Assembly (NCBI GenBank): GCA_950106755.1
Contig: OX467084.1
Location: 27,965,213-28,029,212 of the forward strand
Direction of reading: 5' to 3'
Source: Climacium dendroides
Lineage: Eukaryota > Streptophyta > Bryopsida > Hypnales > Climaciaceae
DNA: 64,000 nucleotides
Within the stretch, counting starts at the first letter, position 1, and every line of letters starts with the position of its first letter. The position numbers and the translations under genes were made by a program. The notes beneath the pieces are model-generated. The model saw only the letters and a program-made list of their open reading frames with translations. It ran no database searches and was not told the DNA's origin. Positions 37,246 to 48,740 of the stretch are shown here, one piece after another.

Positions 37246-37470
37246 CACCCTAAACCGTTGCCACAGTCGAAACGAAAGTAAAAGTAATTTTCTAAATTTC
37301 TAGTTCATAAAAACTTCACAATTCAATAACTTTCTCACCATAGGTTCAAACACCACAAAACAAATCTCGTGCACCCCCTCTTTGTGAAGCTTTAATTAGC
37401 GGGGAATGCACGGTCCGGGGTCCGGGAGATCTCAAGGTCAAAAAAACAAAAAAAACGAAAAAAATAAACA
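37245..37470 (+). mobile_element. Retroposon-like repeat R3, single unit with A-rich tail
   Basis: It runs from GTTGCCACAGTCGAAACGAA through TTCATAAAAACTTCACAATT and GTGCACCCCCTC to GCACGGTCCGGGGTCCGGGA and GATCTCAAGGTC, then an A-rich tail with single C or G breaks. The same units and the same 3' end (GGTCCGGGAGATCTCAA.GT) with an (AAAC)n tail occur at 48,131–48,740. A shared 3' end followed by an A-rich tail suggests retroposition. A second W-box (37,436–37,441) is formed at its end. Confidence 0.5.
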
Positions 37471-40282
37471 GCCAAATTTAAGGTATGGATTAGTTGCTTA
37501 TTAGGCTTTCTACACTCGTCGCAGCTGCTTCCGCAGTTTGAAATCGGCAGTTTCTTTTTGGCATATGTTATGGTAAGCTGAGCTCGGGAAATGCTTATGT
37601 TATTCTCGCTTTCACTTGTTTTCTTTGGGTTCCCCCTCGTTTTCCTCCGCCTGATGGGTAGAAAATGGCGATGTCGTGCTCAAACCGAGTGGGGCGGGTG
37701 GACGGAAGGGAACCCCAGGTGGCCTGTAGCAACTTGCGAATGGATGGAGTTTTCAATCTCCATCTACGAGTAAGCCGATCATGACTATATGGCCTGTTCC
37801 TTCCGGGTCACGTCTGTATAGACGCCTGTATCTGTAGCTGCGGTCCCAGCTCAAGTCGGCTACAAAATTGCCCCTCACAGACACTTTTTTCAGCCCCACA
37901 AAAACGCTAGAACTCGGAATTCATCAACCACAATCAAATTTGGATAATTTGAATTTGGTTAGGCAGAAAAGTCTAGATTGGAATATACTCTCAAGTATAA
38001 GCTCAAACTTCAGTATAGTAGAAGAAAGGGTGGTCATCGGGCACTAAGGAAATGAAGGAATAGTGTTATAGTATAATAGTTGTACCACTGTGGACCTTGG
38101 GCATCACACTTTGACACTAGTTATTGGTGTCCAAAGACCTCTATTTTACTAAGGTGAGTATGCAAAAATTCTCTTGACCACAAAGATTACAAGTTTGAAA
38201 AATTGGTATGATTTTCTTTTTAATCATTTAGGTTATTGTCCAAAAATCACATCACAATTTTAGTAATAGTTCATGTTTTTTTGTAACCTAAAATTGTGAT
38301 GTGCCTTTTTGCTAAAGATACAACAAGAAATATGCACTCAAAGAAGTTGGCATTCTTCGTACTAATAGATCCTTTTTGGCCATTCTTGAGAAATTCTTCT
38401 CAAAGGCCTTTGAGATTTTGAGTGGTATCAAAATTGTAGTTGAATTACGTTTGCGATTTTGAGCTTGAAATGTAACATGAATAAGGGTCCAAATGAGGTA
38501 TTAGGAGCCAACTTTGACATAATGATTGCTTATTATGAATCAATATTGATTGTGTAGCTCGATTTTTTTTAAATTTCTCCGAAATAGATATGCTTCATGG
38601 TTTATAAATGTTATAGTGTCATGTTTCACTATCATATAGGCTATGATGTCATCATTTCATCTTAATTAAGTACAAAACCCCTCATATAATTAGTATTTTT
38701 TATTCCTTTGTTGAATTTTAAATTAAATGATTTAGAAACGTTTTTATTGAAAGTGATGATATTTAGAGTATAATTTGTCATTGTTGACAACTTTCAACAA
38801 ATTTTAAAACAAATTTTGATGAAATTGATGAGTTTTTGAATAAAACATTCTATTAAAATTTCATAAAGGACTTCAAAAGGATTCTTTTCTATGTTGCCAT
38901 TGGCTCCTAATAGTTCATTTAGACCTATAAAAGATACCTCTACAATGTGTGAAACCCTAGGTTTACATATATAAGATCACTTTCATCTACAAAAGTTTGT
39001 TTAGAAGTTTATACATTATTATTTACTTAAGACTTCTTTATATGCAAGCAACAAGCTAATAATAAGACCGAGCATGAAAGCCCGCCATTCATATTGACCA
39101 TGTGTAAGGTATCGTCATGAGTTTGTCTATCTCTATTGAGAGGATAGTGATTGAATGTTAAAATACAACAACGCTAGCATTTGAGCCTAAAAATGTAAGC
39201 TTACAAGCCTTGAACCTAGGTGTAAGTAGGTACTCTACAACTCTTGAAGGTGCTTATTACATAAGTACCTTATAACCATGAAAGATGTTTATAACATAAA
39301 TACCTATAATCTAAGAGCTTAGGCTCTTAGGTTCAAGATTTTAAGCTCACATGCTAACAACCGTGTGTTAAAATAGGCTAAGTGAATGGAATTTTATTAT
39401 TCCCATATCTATATTTTTCTAAACATAATAGATTGCAATCAATATAGAATTAACAACCATCCCCAATAAACATTTCATGTCCCGTAAATATATCCATATA
39501 TCATACCATATCAATATTCCATAGTAGACATCCATATTCAGTATATAATATCCATATTAAAGTTTAAAATTTTCTTGGTTCTGGACTTTTGGTTTTAGAA
39601 GTGAGTGGGAAAATCCATCAAGTGTTCACTAATTTTACATTTTTTAATTTAGTCTAGAGTAGAGAGGGGAGATAATCATAACCAATTGTTGACTTTTCAA
39701 TGCTAATGTGGTACCATCCCATTGGCAACCCATCACTATTGCCATTACAAGTTGCAACTCATAATCTTCTTTCCTTTCAACTTGCTTCCTACACCCTTGG
39801 ATCATGACGATCAAAAGTTATAATTGAAAAATGTACAACCGGTTACGTATTACATAACGTATTCGCCGCTAACCACTAACGATTATCTAATACATATTCA
39901 GTGACGAAATCCATGGGCATGTTGGAGGCTGCTTACAGACTTCTGTGCTTAGGAACTTGTCAAGCAAGCTAGCTTCCACTTTCCGTGAGTCTGTCATAAT
40001 CTCTGAATTTTATTCACAATTCATTTTCTTTCACTATCTAAGTTAAATTTCAATTTCTTCATGGTTTTTAAGTCATGTATGAAGCGGCTGAGAAGCATAT
40101 CCAAGCATGCAACTCATGTTGAATTGCAAGTTTGTCATTCACATGTTGGCAAGTCTGATGTTAAATTCAGTCGTACAATGTCTAAAAGTATGTTCTCACT
40201 TGCTGTTGGCCTTTAAAGGATCAAACAACGGGTTTTTTGGCAACATAGCAATCTTGGACAGCTCACTAAGAATGGAATTTTT
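37471..40282. other. Intergenic DNA
   Basis: No supported gene. A short open frame at 37,591–37,773 starts with a hydrophobic stretch (MLMLFSLSLVFFGFPLVFL) but has no family match. A hairpin with perfect 16-bp arms lies at 38,248–38,303. About 38,940–39,390 has LTR-like character (TATATAAG, then short direct and inverted repeats of GAGCCTAA/TTAGGCTC) without coding traces. Confidence 0.4.
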
Positions 40283-41142
40283 ATTTTTTTCATTGAAATT
40301 TTCACACAACATGTGCCCGAGGAGTAGCTTTGAGATCCAATAATTTTCATAACTTTTGACTATATGGTTAAAAATTTATTGTATAATATATAATTTTCAA
40401 CGTTCAGTGAACAACCCAAGCAACAAAAAAACTTCTTTGATAATCACTTTTAAAAAAAGATAAAAATTTGAAATTGGTTCTCTAGATTTATTTATACATG
40501 AAAATCTTTGAATCATTTTATCTTGATTCATAAGATGAAAGTTATGAGGAGTTTTAGTTGCGGGTAGTTTGCGGATAGTTATGGAATCTATACTCTAAAA
40601 TACACCTTGAAGTCCTTTATTTAATTCAATTTTCAATATTTTTGAAAAAAAAAATATTAGACACAAATGGTTTATTACGACGTTACAACCATCGAGATTG
40701 ACATTTTGCAATTCCATAAATAAATTGTTAACAATTTAGTATTTTGAATCATTCTCTACTTCTTTCTACTTTTTTTCCCTATATCTTCTACAATTCCAAA
40801 TGATTTGAAATTGTTTAAGCATGTAGCCAACTTGCCTTGAAGAGAGAATCCAAAGAGTAACCACCATTTGGACATTTTTTCATAATGATATGACCTTGTG
40901 AAGTGCAGTTGCCCGTTTTTTTGCACGGACAAAAAAAAATTGTTACTTCAAATGCTAATATCTTTCAATTTACATGGTGAAAATTTCTGAAATTTTCACC
41001 ACATCTTCTCAAACCAAATTAATATAAGATCCTACAGTTAGATATATCAAAAATGTTTTTTTTTCAAAAATTTGGTAGTTGTACTAGAGATGGCAATTTT
41101 GAAGCATTTTTGGTGGAAACATAGTCAAAATCCTTTAGGGGG
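40283..41142 (-). mobile_element. TTAA-family TIR element, diverged subfamily, copy G2
   Basis: Sister of 25,815–26,679, in the same orientation. The right end is CCTTTAGGGGG|TTAA. Minus-strand landmarks from that end (ATATCTAACTGTAGGATCTT, then GAAAGATATTAGCATTTGAA) align with copy A. The left end is truncated. No ORF. Confidence 0.7.
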
Positions 41143-42489
41143 TTAACCCTTTATGTACTAAGAATTCATGATTTTAAGTTGCATACTTTGATTGATTATA
41201 TTGTAGAAAGTATAATGGAAATGAATTTTTTTATTATATTGTTAGTTTGAGTTAAGAACATTGCATGTATTGATTTAAGTAAACAATTATTAAAATAGAT
41301 TTTTAAAACCCAAATAAACTCTTCAAAATTGCTTTAAAAACATGAAGCTCAATTTGGGCTTCTTAGTCATTAAAGAGTTAAGAATATTGTTACTGATGAT
41401 CTTAGGAATGAATTTAGACCTCCTTCTGAACGTGAATCACATGACAAACATCACCCCTAACATCAAGTGTGAACATACCCTTCAGTTTCACTTTCTTGTC
41501 CCACACCTTATCTTCCAAACAGGTCTGACAAACTTCAAGCCAAGTACAGAACAACAAACTGCACAGAACATATCATAGGAACAACATTCAGTATCTTCCA
41601 TGCATAACGTAACGCACACTAGCCTAGCTAGCCACCGACCATGGTAAAAAAAAATACGGATTGATTTTGTAAGGCAGCCGCAAACCAGTTTGTTTGTTTT
41701 CTTTTTCTATAAAGTGCCATAGGGGTGCTCCAAATTTCAACATTCATCAATAGAAAACATCAAATAAGTACATATCACATGTCTATAATTCTATTTTCAT
41801 CCACAATTTGGTGATTTCATCCAAGATTTTTTTTTAATTTGAAGTTTTTTGGCGATTTACAGGGTTTTTTCATGTTTTTCTTCTTCTATAGGTATGGTGT
41901 CAGGCCAAAAAATTTGGAGCAATTTTGCACCAAATCATCAAAAAAAAAACATTGCCACAAACTAGCCTATTACCACCCTGATTTGTTTGCCATTTGAATA
42001 TCTTGGGGCTAACTCCAAGAGGTGAATGTCCCATAAACAACTCATAATTGCCTTCAGTACTCACCATTAAAGGTTGAACACGTTACTCTCTACTTACGTT
42101 GATTTTGGGAGAAAAATGAACAAATTTGGATGTTTTTCGGATGGAATTGGAGCCAAAAGTAGGGAACTGAATTAGATAGTGAAGAAAATTTGGCTAGTCT
42201 ACCTTAGTCTCTACAATTTTGTGACTAAATTTTGAGGTTAAAACACTTGATTGTGATCCCTTTCTAGAACCAATCTCTCAGGAGTCTTGCCCAAAATGTA
42301 TATTCTTTATTCATAAAGGCCTAGGATTGCATTTGGATATACCTATTTTTAGCACTTTGAAAATCCATAGTTTACTCATTCAATAATTTGGTGTCCAAAA
42401 AATGCATCGAAAGATAATTTAGAATTTCCTTTCAAATACTACTAACAATTTCACAAAATAATTTCAATATAATAATGAATATCATAATA
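41143..42489. other. AT-rich intergenic DNA
   Basis: I see no gene, terminal repeats or copy relationship strong enough to list. The short open frame at 41,342–41,578 has no recognisable content. Confidence 0.45.
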
Positions 42490-43720
42490 AATTGCTTATT
42501 TGGATGCATTTAGGTGTAGTTACTTCATTACAAGCAACTCCAAAATTGTTATTTCTATTCCAAAGAGAAAAAATTATAAACATTTGTTTATTTGGCATAT
42601 CCAACTATAGGATCTTGCACTAAACTACTAAAGGATATTAGTAGCTATTGCATTTTTCTTGTATAATATTTATTTATTCTAGTGACATTTATGTTCTTTT
42701 TAGATATTCCATTCAATTACAACATGACTCATAACAACATTCATAGAAAAATAATTTTTTTTGTAGATTGAAGTTGCTAGTAAAGTATAGTAGTATGAAA
42801 ATGTGTGGAAGAAATTCCAAAAACTTTGATCATGAAGATGGCAAGATATTTACATTCAACCCCTAAAGTCTCAAGGCCTCTTTTCCATCAAAAAACATTC
42901 AAAACTGTCATTTCTATAGCAATGAGCAAAAAATTATTATTATTATTATTATTTTATATTTAACCACAGGATCTTGTACTAGACTAGTATAAAAATGTAT
43001 GGCAGAATTTTTTTTTTTAAATTAAAAAAATTGAGGTCAAAAATGAATTCTATAAGTTATTTTTTTCAAGAAGATGCTCTAATTGCCCCCCAAACAAGAT
43101 TGTCCATAACTTTCTCATAACAAATCCAAATGGAATGAATCAAAGCTTGCCATGTACATAAAAATATAATCTATGTAGAAAAAAAATTGATTTTTTTCTA
43201 TAATTTTTTTGAAGGTTTATGTGCCTATCAAATAAAAGAAATGGCTTTTTGTTCCATAACTTTTGTTCTTAGGCTCTAATTGAAATAAAAATTATATTTT
43301 TGGAAAGCTAATGTGTTTTTCTATCTTCACTAAAAGATTCAGAAAATCACAACAAATATTGAGACCATAGGAGTCTGCCCAAAATCCATCTTTTTCCCCT
43401 GAGGGGACAATGGGACTTTAAAGGTTAAAGTGAAAAAACGTACTTTCTTTGCACCTTGCTACATCAAGTTATAGAGTATTTGCCTTTTAGAATACTCTTC
43501 ACTTACATTTTGGGGGCCCATAAAGTTTGATTTTAAAAAATTTAATGATGAAGAATTGAGTTGAGAGTCTTGGAGGGGGAAAGGGGACTTGATTTTCATT
43601 CTCTAATCAATAATTTTAAAGAGTATTGTAGGATTGGAAATGACATTTTCCATCCACTTTTTTGAAGAATTTGAATTGAACTCAATTGCAACATATGGTG
43701 TTAAAAAAATTTATTGTTTT
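42490..43720 (+). mobile_element. TTAA-family element B0, old copy interrupted by copy B
   Basis: A diverged family member. Its left part (TATTTCTATTCCAAAG, CAACTATAGGATCTTGCACT, then CAAAAACTTTGATC and GCAAGATATTTACAT) continues after copy B as AGTGAAAAAACG…TGAAGAATTGAGTTGAGAGT. A further ~160-bp insertion sits at about 42,630–42,795. The outer ends are eroded, so boundaries are approximate. Confidence 0.65.
42860..43424 (+). mobile_element. TTAA-family element copy B, nested in B0
   Basis: 565 bp, CCCCTAAAGTCTCAAGG at the left and GGGACTTTAAAGG at the right, flanked by TCAA and TTAA. It lacks about 350 bp of the interior found in copy A. It interrupts B0 exactly where copies A and D have an uninterrupted CAT/TGT-TTAA-AG. 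A (TTA)n microsatellite lies at 42,933–42,954. Confidence 0.8.
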
Positions 43721-43728
43721 AAAATTAA

Positions 43729-44620
43729 CCCCTGAAGTCTCAAAGTCTTTATGGGGGGATTCTTGGCATTTTGGGTAGCTCATGTAATTTCAATTTTTGA
43801 CATGATTTTTTGAATTTTTTTTGAAGATAGAAAATTAGATTAGCTTTCTAGAAATATAATTTTTATTTCAATCAGTGCCTAGAAACAAAAGTTATGCCAC
43901 TATGAGTCCAAAAAGCAACTTGAGGGGCAACCCAAAAAAATTACAAAAAGTTCAATTTTTTAATTTTTAATTTTTCTTTGAAAGATTATATTTTTGTCTA
44001 CATCTAAAGCTTTGATTAATTCTATTTGGACTAGTGCGAGGATTAGTGATGAGAAAATTATGGACAATCTTGTTTTGGGGCAATCTAAGCATTTTTAAAA
44101 ACAAACAAACTTATAGACTTCATTTTTTAATGCAGTTTTAACTATTTTTCAAAAAAATTGTTAGGCAAGGTTAAGTTTGCTTCTATCTTAGAGCTATTAA
44201 TAGTTTAATTATCCTTTTAGTCTTGAACTTATTTCTACTTAACAATTTTTTAATGAGTGAAAATTAAGTGTTTTTTTGTTGAATTTTTTTTCTTAGATTT
44301 TTAACTCAATTCCTAAACATAAAAAATTATAAAATCAAAATCAATAATGCAAAAATTTAAGTTCAAAATATTCGAAGCCAAAAACTTAGCCAATCAAGGT
44401 GTAGAAAAAACTTAGTTTCTTCATTTTGAGTGCAAATATCTTACAATCTACATGGCCGAAGTTTTTGAAAAAGAATTCACACATTTTTATACTAGTGTAG
44501 TATAAGATCTTGCAGTTAGATATGTAAAACAATCGTTTTAAAAGTTTTTTGCTCTTTTTGCAATAAAAATGGCAGTTTTGAGTAAGTTTTGGCCAAAAAA
44601 AGGCCTTCGAACTTTAGGGG
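43729..44620 (-). mobile_element. TTAA-family element copy C
   Basis: 892 bp in reverse orientation, bounded on both sides by TTAA: TTAA|CCCCTGAAGTCTC at the left and GAACTTTAGGGG|TTAA at the right. It is collinear over its length with copy A read on the other strand, and the best-preserved ends in the window. No ORF. Confidence 0.85.
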
Positions 44621-44624
44621 TTAA

Positions 44625-45651
44625 TGATTTTTCAACACAAAAAGGTGTTTAATCCCAAAGGCATTTGAGGTTTGTTTTGTTCTATTGTTGAATTTGGCAA
44701 GGTTTGAGTAGCTTCACGTTTTTCATTTATTTTTTTGACCACTTAAATCTAGTTATTGTATGACATGATTTATATATGAAGTTTTATTTCATTAGATTCT
44801 ACTAAAAATTGCAAAATCAATGAAGTTTGAATGGTTTTAAAAAATAGTTTCTATTAAAATTTTCATACTTTTACATAGGATAGGTCTTGAGATTCAAAGT
44901 AAGCTTTGATTCTTTCCATAATTATATATATTTGGTAATAAATATGAAGGATTTTGTTTGCATGTGCAAAAGAGGAAAATAATACCTAGAATTAATTTCA
45001 AATTCAATTTTAAAATTTTTCAACTAATTAAATCAACCCGTTTTCATAAAAATATTTTTACTATAGATAGTCTGGTAATCAATAAAAATTTAGTAGTGAA
45101 GACTATTTTATTTCAATTAAATTAAATATTTTACAATTCTAAATTTTGAATTAGGCTATATTTCAATTCAAATATTTAAATAGAATAATTTTAAATTTAA
45201 ATTTAAAAAAATTCAAACATGCAATTTTCAATTTTCCAAATTTGTGGATTCTGAGATTCCAAAATTGTAAAATTCAAAGATTCTATATCTTCAATACTTT
45301 ATAATTTTACAATAACAAATTATAAGTTGATCATACAATATTATTTTTTTCTATCTATACAAGACATACTATACTGAATATGCCGGAACGGAATTCGATA
45401 GTGAAGAGGAAAAAGAATTCGAAGGATCTATTTCGACATATTGTAATGTTGCAGAATAAAACAACCAGCTACATATTAATGTCATTACAATTTAACTTTT
45501 TTGTGATTTAAAAATTAAACCCTAGTAAAAAATAACGACTATAAAAAGAATAAAATTAAAAATTAAAAAATAAAATAAAATCTACACCTTTTATATCCTT
45601 CTTCATTTTTTATAGAATGAAAATCAATTTTCTTTTTATTACAATCTTTTT
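44625..45651. other. AT-rich intergenic DNA
   Basis: No gene. A ~90-bp stretch at 45,373–45,465 (GAAGAGGAAAAAGAAT, TTTCGACATATTGTAATGTT, CAGAATAAAACAA) recurs at 50,995–51,083 in the same orientation, a low-copy repeat of unknown origin. Confidence 0.4.
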
Positions 45652-45655
45652 TTAA

Positions 45656-46208
45656 CCCCTAAAGTCCCAACGCTTCTTTTCCATCAAAAACCACTCAAAA
45701 CTACCCTCTCTATAGGAATGAACAAAAAGATTTTTTTTGCATGTCCAACCATAGGATCTTGTACAAGACTAGTGTAAAAATGTGTGGCAAACATTTCGCA
45801 AACTTTGACTAGGTAGATTGCAAGATATTTGTGTTTAAAGCGAAGGAAACAAATTTTTTTGCACCTTGCTCAACTACATTATTTGGCTTTAAACCTTCAT
45901 AACTCAAAATTTTGCTCTATTGATTTTGAATTTGTATTTTTATATGACAAATAATTGAATTGAAACTCTAGGGAAAAATATTCAAAAAACACACACTTAA
46001 TTTTCATTCATTAAAAAACTGTTAAGTAGAAGTAGGTTCAAGATTTAGGGAAAATTTAAATTGTTAACAGCTCTAAGATAGAATTGAAATACAATAATCT
46101 CAACAATGACATTGTTGTAGCAAGTGATTTAAACTTTGTGAAACTTTTTTTTTAAATTGTAAAAATTGAGGTAAAAAATGAATTATATAAGTTATTATTT
46201 CAAGAAAG
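45656..46208 (+). mobile_element. TTAA-family element copy D (3' truncated)
   Basis: It starts TTAA|CCCCTAAAGTCCCAA and is collinear with copy A through TTAAGTAGAAGTAGGTTCAAG and TATATAAGTTATTATTTCAAG, then stops without a right terminal repeat. It has the uninterrupted TGTTTAAAGCGAAG segment, an empty site for the copy B insertion. Confidence 0.8.
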
Positions 46209-46569
46209 TTTGAATCAAGGTTTTCTTTTTTTTCTTAGAAACTCACAATAATTAGATTTTTCCACCAATTTTTTTGAAAAAATTAAAATTAGCGAAAAAT
46301 ATATTCATTCATAAGTGAAGATATCAAAACTTTCTACATCAATTATATAAAAATATAGATTTGGTTTGACAATAACATTTGATTTGAAGGTCATTGGTGA
46401 GGGTGTTTTAAGTATAAAATATAGGTTAATTAATTGATAAGTCTTTACACCAATATCTATGGCTATTTGCACCTCTTGAAAAAATCCAATTTAATTGGAT
46501 TGTCTTTGCTATATTTACTAATTTATTTCCACTTTTTGCTACAAGATCACGATGATGACAATTTTTTAA

Positions 46570-46767
46570 CACTAGTAGAAAACGCAGAAATTTTTGTTGT
46601 TTCGGTGACGTTGTTTTGGTCACCGAACAACAGATTTCTGCTGAAATTTACAGATTTACATAAATCTGTAAATTTATGTAAATCTGTAAATTTCAGCAGA
46701 AATCTGTTGTTCGGTGACCAAAACAACGTCACCGAAACAACAAAAATTTCTGCGTTTTCTACTAGTG
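46570..46767. mobile_element. CACTA-type MITE, near-perfect 198-bp palindrome
   Basis: It starts CACTAGTAGAAAACGCAG and ends CTGCGTTTTCTACTAGTG, flanked on both sides by TAA, the 3-bp target duplication expected of CACTA (En/Spm) elements. The two ~99-bp arms are reverse complements almost throughout, with practically no loop. It is non-autonomous, with no transposase. The near-perfect arms imply a young insertion or one kept symmetrical. A transcript would fold into one long hairpin. Confidence 0.9.
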
Positions 46768-46858
46768 TAAGGAAAACTTGAATTCTTAGACAATCTTTAA
46801 TATATCATACTACTAAAATCATAACTTTCTGTATGATATCACAAATGCTACCATTAAT

Positions 46859-47670
46859 ACTAGGGGCTTGTGCTTGCTATGCTATGCATTTATTGTATCA
46901 CATTTTAGTAAAATTTTGATATATTTGAATAGAATGCATGATAATGATTTCAATAAGTCTTTAAAATAATTATTTTGAATATTTTGTAAAAATATTTCTA
47001 ATCATGCATACATAGAAATTGTATTTTCACACAATGTGATATTATAGAAATAGAGTAGCAGTTTGCAATCACTTTTGTAATATCACTTTTTACGAAGGGT
47101 GATATTATAGAAATAGTATAGTTGTTGCAATTGAGGTGATATTAAAGAGGATCCATAGGGTGATATTATAGAGGTAGCAAATCCATTGCTTCTCTTGATT
47201 TTACACTTCTTTGCACTTCTATAATTTTGTGCTTTTGTGAGCTTTGAGCTTTCATGATTTCAAAATTTTATTGCTACCAACAAATGATTTTGAAAAATTT
47301 ATTCAATTGAAGCGATTTTGGATCTCACAACAATTAAGTTGTTCACAAAGTTTTTGAGATTTATAAGTTTTTCTTTTCAATTCTTCAATTTGAGTTGCCA
47401 TTTTTTGTAACAATGGAGTCCAATTTCTAATGCATTCTAATGTATGTGTATCTTTTATAGTATTTACCATTGCAAATGTTTCATTCATCATTCAATAAAT
47501 TTCTATTGTACATTTCAATATATGCTTACTTATAAAAAAATTATACAAAGATTTTAGTCATTTTTATTTGAAGATTTATTGAAATTTTTGTTCTGCATTC
47601 TATCTAATACATAAAAATTCTTATAAAATTCTAATGATGAATGCGTAGCATAGCAAGCGCCAACCCTAGT
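46859..47670. mobile_element. ~810-bp TIR element, superfamily unassigned
   Basis: The left end ACTAGGGGCTTGTGCTTGCT, continuing ATGCTATGCAT, is matched inverted at the right end (ATGCGTAGCATAGCAAGCGC then CAACCCTAGT). Weaker inverted similarity extends for about 140 bp inward. The interior repeats GTGATATTATAGAAATAG-like words (47,030–47,185) and has a 62-codon minus-strand frame (47,303–47,491) without a known domain. No target duplication was found. Confidence 0.65.
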
Positions 47671-47814
47671 TGCATACTAAAAATATATAAGATTGATATT
47701 TTGAACACCATTCAAATGCTAAATTTAGCTCAAATATGATATTTGACCGTTTCAACAATGGATTTGGTTCTTTTTGTTAATAATATAACCTCAATTGTGC
47801 TCATTTCTAAATAG

Positions 47815-48080
47815 TTGACCAACTATCTCACATGTGATTGTGTATCCCTCCTCCAATTGCAATTAATGCAATCCCCTTTTTGTAAAAATCAAGAGCCATT
47901 GATCTCATAAACTAAAATTTACCTCCCTCCAATGTTGTTGATTTTGAAAAATAAATACTATGGACATGGATACTTTGAGATATGGATACAAATATATAAG
48001 ATGGATATGGAATACGGAATATACATAGCATGTGAAATATGCATAGAATACATATACATACAACTATACAAGTACGGCCA
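47815..48080. repeat. Dispersed repeat R1, copy 2 (partial)
   Basis: It matches 21,885–22,490 around CCTCCAATGTTGTTGATTTT and the GATACAAAT-like word run (ATGGATACAAATATATAAG). Its ends are worn. Confidence 0.5.
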
Positions 48081-48130
48081 TACATTGTCCCATATTGTTT
48101 CCAAGTGAAGCACATATTAGAGAAACTAGA

Positions 48131-48740
48131 GTGCCCTGTGGCGTTGCCACAATCAAAACAAAAGTAAAAGTAATTTTTTTAATTTTTTTAGAAGCAAAAA
48201 CAACTCAAAAATGCATAACTTTCTCATCGTGAGTTGGAATGCCATGAAACCAAGCTTGTGCACCCCTCCTCGCCAAGGGTTTTTCGACGATACCAAGTAT
48301 GTGTACCCTATGCTATTGCCACAGTCAAAACAAAAGTAAAAGTAATTTTGTAATTTTTTAGTTCATAAAAATACTTCAAAATTCAATAACTTTCACACCA
48401 TGAGTTGGAACGCCACGAAACAAAGCCCGTGCACCCCTCTTCACCAAGAGCTTTCCGACGATACCAAGATCGCGACCAAAATATAAGAAAAAGTAATTTT
48501 TTAATTTTTTAGAACAAAAAATAACTCAAAAATGCACAACTTTCACACCGTACGTCCAAAGGCCACGGAACCAAGCCGGTGCACCCCTCCTCGCCGAGGG
48601 CATTCCGGCGGTACCAAGCACGCGACCGGGGGACGCACGGTCCGGGAGATCTCAACGTGACAAACAAAACAAAACAAAACAAAACAAACAAACAAACAAA
48701 CAAACAAACAAACAAACAAAACAAAACAAAACAAACCACC
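48131..48740 (+). mobile_element. Repeat R3: three tandem ~170-bp units with (AAAAC/AAAC)n tail
   Basis: Three units begin near 48,131, 48,301 and 48,467. Each runs through AAAGTAAAAGTAATTTT, an ATAACTTTC/ACAACTTTC…GTTGGA segment, GTGCACCCCTC and TTCCGACGATACCAAG. The block ends GGTCCGGGAGATCTCAACGT, then a long (AAAAC)n/(AAAC)n run at 48,661–48,737. A single unit with the same end lies upstream of the WRKY gene at 37,245–37,470. Origin unknown. Confidence 0.65.

Noticed and set aside
46434..46781. Protein-coding ORFs on both strands over the 46.6-kb palindrome
   Set aside because: They are mirror images created by the inverted repeat of the MITE; no independent coding signal.
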